A stretch of 64,000 bases of DNA, taken from contig NC_068557.1 of the NCBI RefSeq assembly GCF_022201045.2, forward strand, positions 30,605,501 through 30,669,500. Direction: 5' to 3'. Source of the stretch: Citrus sinensis. Its lineage: Eukaryota; Streptophyta; Magnoliopsida; Sapindales; Rutaceae. Both the position numbers and the translations under genes were made by a program. The notes under the pieces were generated by a model. The model worked only from the letters and a program-made list of their open reading frames with translations. It had not been told where the DNA came from and ran no database searches. Of this stretch, positions 47,740-57,233 are shown piece after piece (the first letter of the stretch is position 1; every line of letters starts with the position of its first letter).

Positions 47740-49872
47740 ATGGCCAACCCTTCGAACGTAGCACAAGAGGGTGTTGTTGGTGTGGATGTTCCACCGGAAC
47801 CAAGCCGCGGCCGAGAGGGAGAACGCGCCCAAGGCAAGACTCGCGGCAAGTCCAAGGCCCCATCCGTGGATGCGTTGGAGCCTCGTGTAACCACTCTCGA
47901 AATCGCATTGTCCGCCGCTCAAGATAGCCTCGAGGGATTGGAGGAACGAGTGGACGGTCTCGAGGGGGAATACGCCGAGTTCACGGTGGCAACCAAAGCT
48001 CTCATCCAAGAGCAAGTGAACACTCTCCGAGGTGAGTTTCGTTCTTTTCATGATGAGTTGCTAAAACTTCGTAGTTTTGTTCAGGACGAACTACGCGCTG
48101 TCCGTGCGGAAGTGGGTGAAGTCCGCTCGGATTGGGCATGGCACAAGCGCACACTCTCCTCAAGTCCAGCTTCCGCAAACTCGAGTGATGCGCGCCGCAT
48201 TGACGTGCCAAAGCCTGACACTTACGATGGCACACGCAATGCCACAGTCGTGGATAATTTCCTCTTTGGGCTCGATCAATACTTCGATGCCATGGGTGTC
48301 CGAGATGAGGCATCGAAAGTGGGCACTGCACCCACCTATCTTCGAGGCGCTGCACAACTATGGTGGCGTCGCAAGCATGGCGAGATGGGCAAGGGCATTT
48401 GCACCATCGACACTTGGGCTGACTTCAAGCAAGAACTCCGAAAGCAGTTCGCCCCAAGCAATGCGGAGAAGAAAGCGCGAGCGCGCTTACGTCGCCTCAA
48501 GCAATCGGGTAGCATTCGGGACTACATCAACGAGTTTACTACCCTTATGTTGGAGATAAGCGACATGTCCGACAAAGATTCACTCTTCTACTTCCAAGAT
48601 GGCCTCAAGGATTGGGCCAAGACCGAGCTTGATAGGCGTGGTGTTCAAACACTTGACGACGCCATCGCCATTGCGGAGTCGCTCACCGAATACTCCGCCC
48701 AGCTCAAGGACAAGAGGTCTAGCTATGACCAAGGTGGGGGAGAGAGCCATGAGGACAACAACCGCAATTGCAAGGAATGGAGCAAGAAAAAGCCTCCAAG
48801 CGGCAAGGACGGGCAAAGTAAGTCCGAGAAGCCACCCAAGCCTCGAAGCCCATGCTTCATTTGCAATGGCCCTCATTGGGTACGCGACTGCCCGGAGAAA
48901 AAGTCGTTGAATGCCCTCGTAACACAACTCAAGGGCCAATGCACACCAACTACGGAAGAACCCCAACACAACTTGGGTTCGTTCCAACGCCTTAGCACAC
49001 TCGTGAGCCAACCGCCAGAACCCACAAGGAAAGGGCTCATGTTCGTAAGTGTGCTCATCAATGGCCGAACCGTTCGTGCGCTCCTTGACACCGGAGCAAC
49101 GCACAACTTCATCTCCGAAGAAGAGGCTAAATGTCTAGGCCTCAAGGTAACGCAGCACGGAGGCACCATCAAGGCTGTAAACTCACCCGCCAAGCCATTT
49201 GCGGGAACCACACGAGGCGTACACGTTACGCTTGGGACATGGAATGGGAAGCTCGACTTCTCGATTGTGCCGATGGATGACTTCGCAATGATCCTTGGCA
49301 TGGAATTCTTCGACAAGGTACATGCCTTCCCACTTCCAGCAACAAACTCCCTTAGCATCTTCGATGGGAATAAGGCATGCGTGGTACCGGTCGAGCGCGC
49401 ACAACCCACAAAAAAGGCGCTCTCAGTCATGCAGTGCAGACGAGGATTCAAGAAGAATCCAGACCACTTGGTCTCCATCCGGCAACACCACAAGGGAGAG
49501 GATTCCGAAAGCCCTCCAAGCCAAGTCCCACAACAAGTACGAGCCGTCCATGACAAAGGCAAGGACGCTATGCCTCCGAAGCTCCCACCGAGACGAGTGG
49601 CTGAGCAACGCACAAAGCCATCCGAGCATAAGGGGTTGCGGAAACACAAGAGGGGACGCCGCAACACCAACCGAAAGAAGGAAACAACCACAAGCGGAGC
49701 AAGTGGCGGAACCTCCCCAAGAGTGAAGCACACGAAGACTAACGACAAATCACGGAACAAGTCCCCCAAGGAGCAAGGACGAGATCGCGACGAGGACGCC
49801 GCGAGCTTAGGTGGGGGAGGATGTTACGGTCCGCCCAATTCGCTAGCCCAATTGCCCATAATTTCGGGCTAG
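47740..49872 (+). CDS. Gag-protease polyprotein of the TR-GAG element
   Basis: A 710-aa ORF from the ATG at 47740. Residues about 45-127 are acidic and coiled-coil-like (LEERVDGLEGEYAEF). Residues about 165-315 match the retrotransposon gag domain (YLRGAAQLWWRRK, then FKQELRKQFAP and YINEFTTLMLEISDM). A zinc knuckle CFICNGPHWVRDC lies at about 372-384, with spacing C-x2-C-x3-H-x4-C instead of the usual x4. An aspartic protease core LLDTGATHNFIS follows at about 448-459. The tail (from about 560) is basic, Lys/Arg/Ser-rich. Gag packages the RNA and the protease matures it. The stop codon (49870-49872) lies inside the 3' LTR. No frameshift or premature stop is present. Confidence 0.92.
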   Translation: MANPSNVAQEGVVGVDVPPEPSRGREGERAQGKTRGKSKAPSVDALEPRVTTLEIALSAAQDSLEGLEERVDGLEGEYAEFTVATKALIQEQVNTLRGEFRSFHDELLKLRSFVQDELRAVRAEVGEVRSDWAWHKRTLSSSPASANSSDARRIDVPKPDTYDGTRNATVVDNFLFGLDQYFDAMGVRDEASKVGTAPTYLRGAAQLWWRRKHGEMGKGICTIDTWADFKQELRKQFAPSNAEKKARARLRRLKQSGSIRDYINEFTTLMLEISDMSDKDSLFYFQDGLKDWAKTELDRRGVQTLDDAIAIAESLTEYSAQLKDKRSSYDQGGGESHEDNNRNCKEWSKKKPPSGKDGQSKSEKPPKPRSPCFICNGPHWVRDCPEKKSLNALVTQLKGQCTPTTEEPQHNLGSFQRLSTLVSQPPEPTRKGLMFVSVLINGRTVRALLDTGATHNFISEEEAKCLGLKVTQHGGTIKAVNSPAKPFAGTTRGVHVTLGTWNGKLDFSIVPMDDFAMILGMEFFDKVHAFPLPATNSLSIFDGNKACVVPVERAQPTKKALSVMQCRRGFKKNPDHLVSIRQHHKGEDSESPPSQVPQQVRAVHDKGKDAMPPKLPPRRVAEQRTKPSEHKGLRKHKRGRRNTNRKKETTTSGASGGTSPRVKHTKTNDKSRNKSPKEQGRDRDEDAASLGGGGCYGPPNSLAQLPIISG
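49809..49821 (+). other. Polypurine tract
   Basis: Thirteen bases, AGGTGGGGGAGGA, directly precede the 3' LTR in the position of a plus-strand primer. They are purine apart from one T. Confidence 0.8.
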
Positions 49873-50257
49873 AGAGCCAACACAAGGCCAAGAGTGCTAG
49901 CTTGGCCCAATTCCAGAACATTCTAGGCAACTCTAGCACATGAGCTTGTAAATACTCTAGAATTCTCCATAGAATTCCAGCACATGTAAATATCTAGAAT
50001 TCTAGGAACATGGTAGAATTCTCTAGAATCTCTAGAGCTTGGCAAGCCTCCCCTATAAATATGGGATGGCATTAGGCATTTGTATCCAACAAACACTACA
50101 ACAAGCATTGTAATCTCTCTTTGTGCAATACAAGTTTCTTCTTTGGCTCAATTGCTCTCTTCTCTATTCCGAGAAGCTCTAGGCTTACTTAGCAACATTC
50201 GGCAAAGTTGTCTAAGTGCCGCACGGGTTAGCTGCGCAACATACTCATCCCGTGACA
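49822..50257 (+). repeat. 3' LTR
   Basis: A 436-bp copy identical by eye to the 5' LTR. Its TATAAATA (50054-50061) points toward the TAXIMIN-like gene, whose ATG is 292 bp beyond the LTR end. Confidence 0.92.
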
Positions 50258-50284
50258 GTATGCCAAGAAGGAAGGTTATTTAAT

Positions 50285-50548
50285 AGGAAGCAGCGTGGGA
50301 AAAGAGGATTGGTAGGTCATCTGTCGTTCCCGTCAAAGACTTGTGGCTTGGCTTTGTGTAGACGGCATTGCGCTGTTATAATTATTATTATTATATACAT
50401 AAACTACAATACATGCACATCTGTTGCGTAATTGCGTTCTAGACTTCTACCAGTCCTCGTCTTATTAGTTCTTTTATCCTTTTTCTTACACATTATATCA
50501 CATATAGTAACTAACGAGAAGGTCAACACAAAGACGGAGAAAGAAGCA
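50285..50548 (+). promoter_or_regulatory. Remaining native promoter and leader of the TAXIMIN-like gene
   Basis: Only about 260 bp of apparently host sequence separate the foldback end from the ATG. An ATTATTATTATATACATA stretch (about 50380-50400) could be the native TATA box. Confidence 0.35.
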
Positions 50549-50959
50549 ATGTGTTGCGACGATGATTGTCAATGCAGGCCTTTGGGGTTCCTTTTGGGGC
50601 TCCCCTTCGCCTTCCTCTCTCTCCTTCTCTCTATCGTCGGCGTCTTCATTTGGATAGTCGGGTTAGTCTCGGCCATTTTCTTATTAACAATCTTTCTCTT
50701 TTCTGATGCGAATTAATAAATATTGATGTGATGTCGTGCTTCATGCTCGTGATTGTAAAGTTCTCTCTCACACACACACACACACGTATACACATATACA
50801 TAGAATGAATGATTGGTAAAATATATGGGATGCAGGATAGTGTTGAGTTGTATATGCCCGTGCTGTATTTGCGTAACAGTGATAGTGGAGTTTGCGCTGG
50901 CGTTGATCAAAGCTCCCTTTCTGGTCATGAAGTGGTTCACCGATCAGATTCCTTGTTGA
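50549..50959 (+). CDS. TAXIMIN-like cysteine-rich signalling peptide
   Basis: Two exons, 50549-50661 and 50836-50959, join in frame to give 78 aa. The N-terminus [20 protein letters not shown], the hydrophobic stretch [18 protein letters not shown], the Cys cluster [11 protein letters not shown] and the C-terminal FTDQIPC closely match the plant TAXIMIN (TAX) family as I know it. TAXIMINs are small, highly conserved cysteine-rich peptides affecting secondary metabolism and lateral-organ separation; they reach the plasma membrane through the secretory route. All family cysteines appear present and both splice sites are canonical, so the gene looks intact despite the transposons just upstream. 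Confidence 0.9.
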
Positions 50960-53860
50960 TCCTGGATTTCAGAGCTTCCATTCGATCATATTTCATCGGA
51001 TTCGGATGTAGCAGTTGACTGTGGAACTTGGGCTATTTTGATTATCGGCCCATCTTGATTTCCGTTGTTTTTTCTTTTGTATATTTTTTAATTATTTATT
51101 TTACTCTTCTCTCTCTATATTCAGTCGTTTGAATCATAGTTGCAACAGTTTGTGTAGAACTTTTTTTTTTCCTTTTATTTTCATATGGTAGAATTATAAT
51201 CTTAAAATTATTATTTAATGGATGAAGTGACACAAAAGACTTAGAATTTAAATTAAGAAAAAGGTACTTATACTCCTAATGATTAGGGCAAAAGAAATTA
51301 AAGATTGGTTTGAACTTTGAAAGCTCGAAAATCAAAACCAAAGGTTTTTGCTTACTTTCATGATATCTTAGAGGTTTTACATCCTTTTATACATCGCGGC
51401 TTAGATAAACAAAACACAAATAAGTACTTATTTGATTTCATGAGATATTTAATTGTTTTAAATGTCAATCATTAATGAATTACTGATATATTTACAATCA
51501 GACATTCATTGAATTAGAGTCAACGTTTTATCATTTTCAATATTTGAGGGACGTCTACTTTTATTTCAAGAAGGAGAAGATTGCTTTCACTCAATTATTT
51601 TCTAATAATGGAGAATGAATTTTAGCCCCCACAATGCTTTTGTTGGGGTTCCAACTGCTACCCTCACAATTGTAAGGGTAGCGGCTCTACCCTTCGGCCA
51701 AAGGTTGAGTGGCGCGATTATATAGACTTAATCATTTAACATAAATAAAATAAATTATCAAGGGTTGTAACTATGGGCAGCTCTTTCATTAATCTCATGT
51801 AATCTCTATTATATACAATTTTATTTAAGACAAATACAAATTGAATTAATTCCACTTATTTGCTTTGATTCTTTTTCGCTCTATTCAATTCTATACAACT
51901 GATGCACAATCTTACTAAAAGATTAATCTTTCTTTTTTCATAATTATTATTTTTTATTTTGAGAAGCTAGTGATTTTAACTTTTGTAGAAAGAAAAGAAT
52001 GAAAAATATCAAGATTACAAGTAAATTTTAAGAGTAAAACAGATTGAAGAAAATTATCAATTTAATTGTTTGCTAGCTACTGTTCGTGGTGATGCTGCCA
52101 ACTAAATAAACTTCCCTGCACAAGTAAAAGATTACGTGCTCGTATGTATTAGAGTTGATCATCTGCCAATGAGAAAATGTTATACATAATCAATAATGAA
52201 TGATTATATTTGCCATCTACTTAGACCCCAACTCAAACTAAATTAAAGCGAACTGGACTATAAAAGTATTGGGTTGAAACCCAATCTTTGGGATGAACTT
52301 AATCCGGCCCATACTAACCCCCTACGTCCCTATCTAATACAATGAAAATCACTTTTAACTTTAGTCTGGGTTAAGGCCCAATACTAGAACTTCTGACGGA
52401 TTGGTGATATTTGACCTTTTTATTTTTCCTCACAATTCCTCATTTCTCAGTTAGCCCCACTCAAAATTTTGAAATAATATTTGTCTTATTATACCTCGTT
52501 TAAACTTTAAATCCTTACTTTACCTTTGTTATAAATTTTATCCCTTTTTAATGCACGGCACTGTAGTAAAACTTAAAAGATATGATTAAAAAGGAAAATA
52601 AACTAGAATATCTTATAATATTTATATTTTTTAATAAGGTTTATCGATCGCTGACAACTATAAAAGAGATTCTGTTATTAAAACATTATAAAGATGATGA
52701 TATTCACCACGAGTTTAATCATAATTGTGTGCTAATTTCCTTTTGAATCTCTATTTCAGTTGTTTTTTCTTTGAACACCTGCTGGATCTCCATCACCTCC
52801 TTCATCGTCGTGTTTACAAAACTCAGGATTTACGGATTGGGACATAATTGTTTACAATCTTCCAAGTGTTTGTTCTGGCTATTGGATGAATAACATTCTT
52901 TTTTGCATTGAAACATCAAAATTGCTCAATTTAGTTAATATTGGAGTTCGAATATTGTTCTTCAATATTCGAATGGAATATTAAATTATTAGTGACTTTA
53001 TTCAACTAAAGGATTAAAAGATAAACTTGAATACAACTCCTATCAAAATGCCTAGCATCTTTACGGCGTTGTTTCTGCACTACCCATCCGTGCCACCATC
53101 ACCAAACGGTCCATAAATCATGATGTGAGAGAAAATTTAACTAATTAAATCATCCGCTATTAAATGACTTCTTTAGCTGTTAGTGAGTTTGCATCTCTGA
53201 ATTTCTTTCATGATTACAAAAGTAAAATATATAATGTTTGAGATGAGATAATGATTCAAGAAACTAACAGAAATTATGATTTATAAAATTAAATTAACAC
53301 TTAAATATATTTAAAAGTTATTCATTCTTATAAGTAGTAATTTCATATAAAAAATAAAATAAATATTAATAAAAAAAAATCGATATAATTTAGTAAAATA
53401 AAATGAGTGGTCAAATATCATCAATGTTTCTGAAGAGTTATCATAACTTTGAAGCTCTAGAATTGTGGAATTTAACTATACGACGCCGCCTGTTCTGTCG
53501 TCGGTGAAAAATCTCCAAAAGCTCGCTTTATATTTTTCTTCACTAAAAAGAAACTTCTCATTTGAGTCAGCTACATTCATTCTCGTTCCAATTATACGCA
53601 GTCGGTAGTTTACAAATTGAAGCTATGAATAGTGGTGGTGGTGGGATCCTGGGATTCGGAACAATGAGTCAATGACCATGCAGCTGCGTTTGGGCATGCG
53701 TCAACGGTCAACCTCCGGGACCTCTGAATAATTAATTAATTAATTAATTAATTAAAGATTGTTTGTGGAATTGTAAAACTATTCCTGGTTTTCCTTTTCA
53801 AATTCCACAAACAAAAGAATAAAGAAAAAGGGAATGTCCAAATTTCCAAATCAAATTACG
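50960..53860. other. AT-rich spacer
   Basis: Begins with probable TAXIMIN 3' UTR. No supported gene follows. It contains a dispersed repeat copy at 51539-51712 and an AATT microsatellite (about 53729-53754). Confidence 0.45.
51539..51712. repeat. Dispersed repeat, copy 2 (also at 18818-18970)
   Basis: Shares an ordered series of motifs with 18818-18970, including GACGTCTACT, CTTTCACTCAA and a GGGG(C/T)TC(G/C)AAC core. The motif order and spacing argue for a common repeat family; the class is not resolved. Confidence 0.5.
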
Positions 53861-53863
53861 GCA

Positions 53864-54041
53864 AAACCACTGAAGAGAAGCAGAAACAATGACATCACCT
53901 TTAAAACCACGCACAGTTGTTTCATGTGAAAAGGAAAACAACGGCGTTTCGAATGGGTGCTTCTCTGTCACCACATTTTATAAATTATTATTTTGCTTTG
54001 AATCGATTGTTTTGTTAGTCTATTCACTTGAAAAGAAACCA
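53864..54041 (+). promoter_or_regulatory. AAACCA motifs upstream of pyruvate decarboxylase
   Basis: AAACCA, the core of anaerobic response elements, occurs at 53864-53869, 53904-53909 and 54036-54041, within 320 bp of the start codon. A TATA-like TATAATAA lies at about 54097-54104. PDC genes are typically induced by low oxygen. The motif is short, so this is suggestive only. Confidence 0.35.
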
Positions 54042-54181
54042 GCCCACAGTTCACGAAGACCCAACCAATCACAGATTCACAATAGACAATACTCCTATAA
54101 TAACAGCCCCCACTTGCGCCATCGGTGGAACATAAGAAATTGAAAACAGCTTCGTTCTTGTTATACAATATACGCTTACAC

Positions 54182-57100
54182 ATGGACACTGCAAACGCAA
54201 TGGGCTCAACGGGTCAACCCGGCTCAGCTCCAGCTCCAGTCCGCGGCGGGGCCTCCGTCGGCACGCTAGGCCGGCACCTGGCGCGGCGGCTGGTGGAGAT
54301 CGGCGCGAAGGATGTCTTCTCGGTTCCGGGAGACTTTAACTTGACGCTCTTGGATCATCTCATAGCGGAGCCGGAGTTAAACTTGGTCGGCTGCTGCAAC
54401 GAGCTGAACGCCGGATACGCCGCCGACGGCTACGCACGCTCCAGAGGCGTGGGGGCCTGTGTGGTGACGTTCACTGTGGGTGGCCTTAGCGTCTTGAACG
54501 CCATTGCTGGCGCTTACAGTGAGAATTTGCCCGTTATCTGTATCGTCGGCGGCCCTAATTCTAATGATTATGGGACTAACAGGATCTTGCATCATACCAT
54601 TGGCTTGCCTGATTTCACCCAAGAACTTAGATGCTTCCAGGCTATCACCTGTTCTCAGGTACTAGTTAAAATTTGATGTTGGTAATTCTTTACGGAATTA
54701 TTTAATTAATTCGAGATGTGGGATGCTGACACGCAGGCTGTGGTGAATAATCTGGGCGATGCACATGAGCTCATTGACACAGCAATCTCTACTGCTTTGA
54801 AGGAAAGCAAACCGGTTTATATCAGTATAAGCTGTAATTTGCCTGGAATTCCTCATCCCACATTTGCTAGGGACCCCGTCCCCTTCTTTCTTGCTCCTAA
54901 GTATGAACCAACACTCTCTCCTTTGCATATCCTTTTGCTCTCTATTACTCATAAGCATATTTTAGTTAATTAGCATCTGTAGAAAATGAAAGTTATTTGA
55001 CATTCTACTCTGTTTCATATTTTGATTTTGTTTGCCCATCTTTTGGTTCGGGGCGGTAGATTAAGTTGTCATTATTATATCCAATCTCCCACAAAATGAA
55101 ATTTCATCTAGTGAATCATAGAACACAAACTCTTTTTTTAACATGTTTGTTGAATTGATTTTCAGTTAGCTCTTCTTAATCATATTAGTGGGAGCATTTA
55201 TCTGTGGTGTACTCTTTTCAAGTAGAATTTCTTTTCTAACATAGTATTCGTTTTTTTTTTTTTTAATACTTACTTGTAGAGATTTCATTCTTTACATCTG
55301 ATGTAGGGTAAGCAATCAATTAGGATTAGAAGCAGCCGTGGAAGCGACTGCTGATTTTTTGAATAAAGCTGTGAAGCCTGTCCTTGTTGGGGGCCCAAAT
55401 ATAAGGGTTGCTAAGGCACAAAAGGCCTTTATAGAGCTTGCAGATGCCACTGGATATCCAATAGCAATTATGCCATCTGGTAAAGGGCTGGTGCCGGAGC
55501 ATCATCCACATTTTATCGGGACATACTGGGGTGCTGTCAGCTCCAGCTTCTGTGGTGAGATAGTGGAGTCTGCCGATGCCTATGTTTTTGTTGGCCCCAT
55601 CTTCAATGACTACAGCTCTGTGGGATACTCGTTGCTGATTAAGAAGGAGAAAGCAATCATAGTGCAGCCTCATCGTGTAACTGTAGGCAATGGTCCTTCC
55701 CTTGGCTGGGTTTTCATGGCTGACTTCTTAAGTGCATTGGCTAAGAAGCTAAGGAAAAACACTACAGCGCTGGAGAATTACCGCCGCATATATGTCCCTC
55801 CTGGCATTCCAGTGAAGCGTGCGCAAAATGAGCCTCTTCGAGTCAATGTTCTCTTCAAACACATTCAGGTACTGCATCATTATCATGATATAAACGATCA
55901 TACATTCAGGTACTGCACAGCATTAAGAGAGATATTAACAAAATTGTTGTTCTTGTTAAACAGGACATGCTGAGTGGAGACACTGCAGTAATCGCTGAAA
56001 CTGGAGACTCTTGGTTTAACTGTCAGAAGCTCCGCCTCCCCGAGAATTGTGGGTAAGCCAGGATCTGTCTTTAGCAATGTATTCCTATGGCTTTTATTAT
56101 GAGCAGCAGCAATTTTGATTATCGATTGCATCCAGATATGAATTTCAGATGCAGTATGGATCCATTGGCTGGTCAGTTGGTGCCACCCTAGGATATGCTC
56201 AGGCTGCTAAAGATAAGCGTGTGATTGCTTGCATTGGTGATGGAAGTTTCCAGGTGAGTGACATAATTTTGATACGAACAGTAAGGAAAATTAGTTTTAC
56301 AATGGAAACTCCTCTTCGTGTAAACTGATTCCAATACAAAGAGACTGAAATAGGAATATAGTTCTTGTAAAAGAGTTACAATGGGCTAAGATTTATTCCA
56401 TTGCAACTGAAAATTTTATAACAATGGAAGTTCCATGATTATAAAATTTGTATGCTAATAGAGTCTAATGAGATCTGTGCTTGTGAGTAATGACGAACTG
56501 TAAAATTTTTTGTAAATTTTCCTAGTTTTGTTCTGTCAGTAAATAATGTTATCTTCATCTACTTAGGTAACTGCTCAGGAGATATCAACGATGATTCGAT
56601 GTGGACAAAGGAGCATCATATTCCTTATCAACAATGGCGGGTATACAATTGAAGTAGAGATTCATGATGGGCCTTACAATGTGATTAAGAACTGGGATTA
56701 TACTGGCCTGGTAAATGCCATCCACAATGGAGAAGGAAAATGCTGGACTGCCAAGGTTAGCATATATAAAATGTGTGTATGCTACATTTTGATGGAGGAA
56801 ATGGATAATCAGAATTGTCAGATGATAAATTGGTTACGATTTCTACTCTCTCATGCACCCACCACTTTATCTTGTTCATCTCATCATAAGTATTCCCGAA
56901 CATACGAGGAACTTCCAAAATTTTGCTCTCTTTGTATTGATAGATACTGAAACTATATTTATTCTATGATAGCATTTTACTTACAATTTTCCAAAGGTTT
57001 ACCTTATGAATGAGAACTGAGAAGATGGATTTTACATATAAGCTGTGGTTTATAAAATACAGGTGCGGAGTGAAGATGAACTAACAGAAGCAATGAAGAC

Positions 57101-57233
57101 AGCTACTGGAGAACAAAAAGATTCTCTATGTTTTATCGAAGTATTTGTGCACAAGGATGACACCAGCAAAGAGCTGCTGGAGTGGGGATCCAGGGTTTCT
57201 GCAGCCAACAGCCGCCCTCCAAATCCTCAATAG
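54182..57233 (+). CDS. PDC: Pyruvate decarboxylase
   Basis: Seven exons, 54182-54658, 54737-54900, 55307-55868, 55964-56052, 56136-56253, 56567-56755 and 57063-57233, join in frame to give 589 aa. PDC uses thiamine diphosphate and Mg to convert pyruvate to acetaldehyde and CO2, the entry to ethanol fermentation in the cytosol. The catalytic Glu is E74 in [18 protein letters not shown] lies in RILHHTIG, and the TPP-binding motif runs from GDG (465-467) to NN (492-493). The C-terminus [20 protein letters not shown] is the plant PDC signature. The frame stays open upstream to 54125, but MDTAN is the likely start. The second intron is unusually short-bordered yet canonical. Confidence 0.96.

Larger units (their letters stand above)
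47254..50257 (+). mobile_element. TR-GAG LTR retrotransposon (gag-protease only)
   Basis: A complete 3,004-bp LTR element with two 436-bp LTRs starting TG and ending CA, a GTAT target duplication (47250-47253 and 50258-50261), a tRNA-Met primer site, a polypurine tract and one long ORF for gag plus aspartic protease. There is no reverse transcriptase, RNase H or integrase, so it must be mobilised in trans. This is the structure of terminal-repeat retrotransposons with a GAG domain, derived from Ty3/gypsy. The LTRs appear identical by eye, implying a very recent insertion. The GC content of the interior is well above the surrounding DNA. Confidence 0.9.
46721..50284. mobile_element. Foldback (long-TIR) element split by the TR-GAG insertion
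   Basis: The left arm (46721 to about 46880) and right arm (about 47100-47253, resuming at 50262-50284) are imperfect inverted copies: for example TTTGAATTATTGAATACGAT against its inverted partner near 47195, and AACCTTCATTGTCGGTATAC against its inverted partner at 50258-50277. The retrotransposon sits inside the right arm at GTAT. Without it the foldback is about 556 bp. No transposase was seen. The outer ends are approximate. Confidence 0.65.

Noticed and set aside
48873-49769. 298-aa minus-strand ORF
   Set aside because: It lies fully antisense to the gag-protease ORF, which has clear domains. It is a shadow caused by the GC-rich codon use of the element.
54125-54181. Upstream in-frame start of the PDC ORF
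   Set aside because: The added residues do not resemble a PDC N-terminus, and MDTAN matches known family starts.
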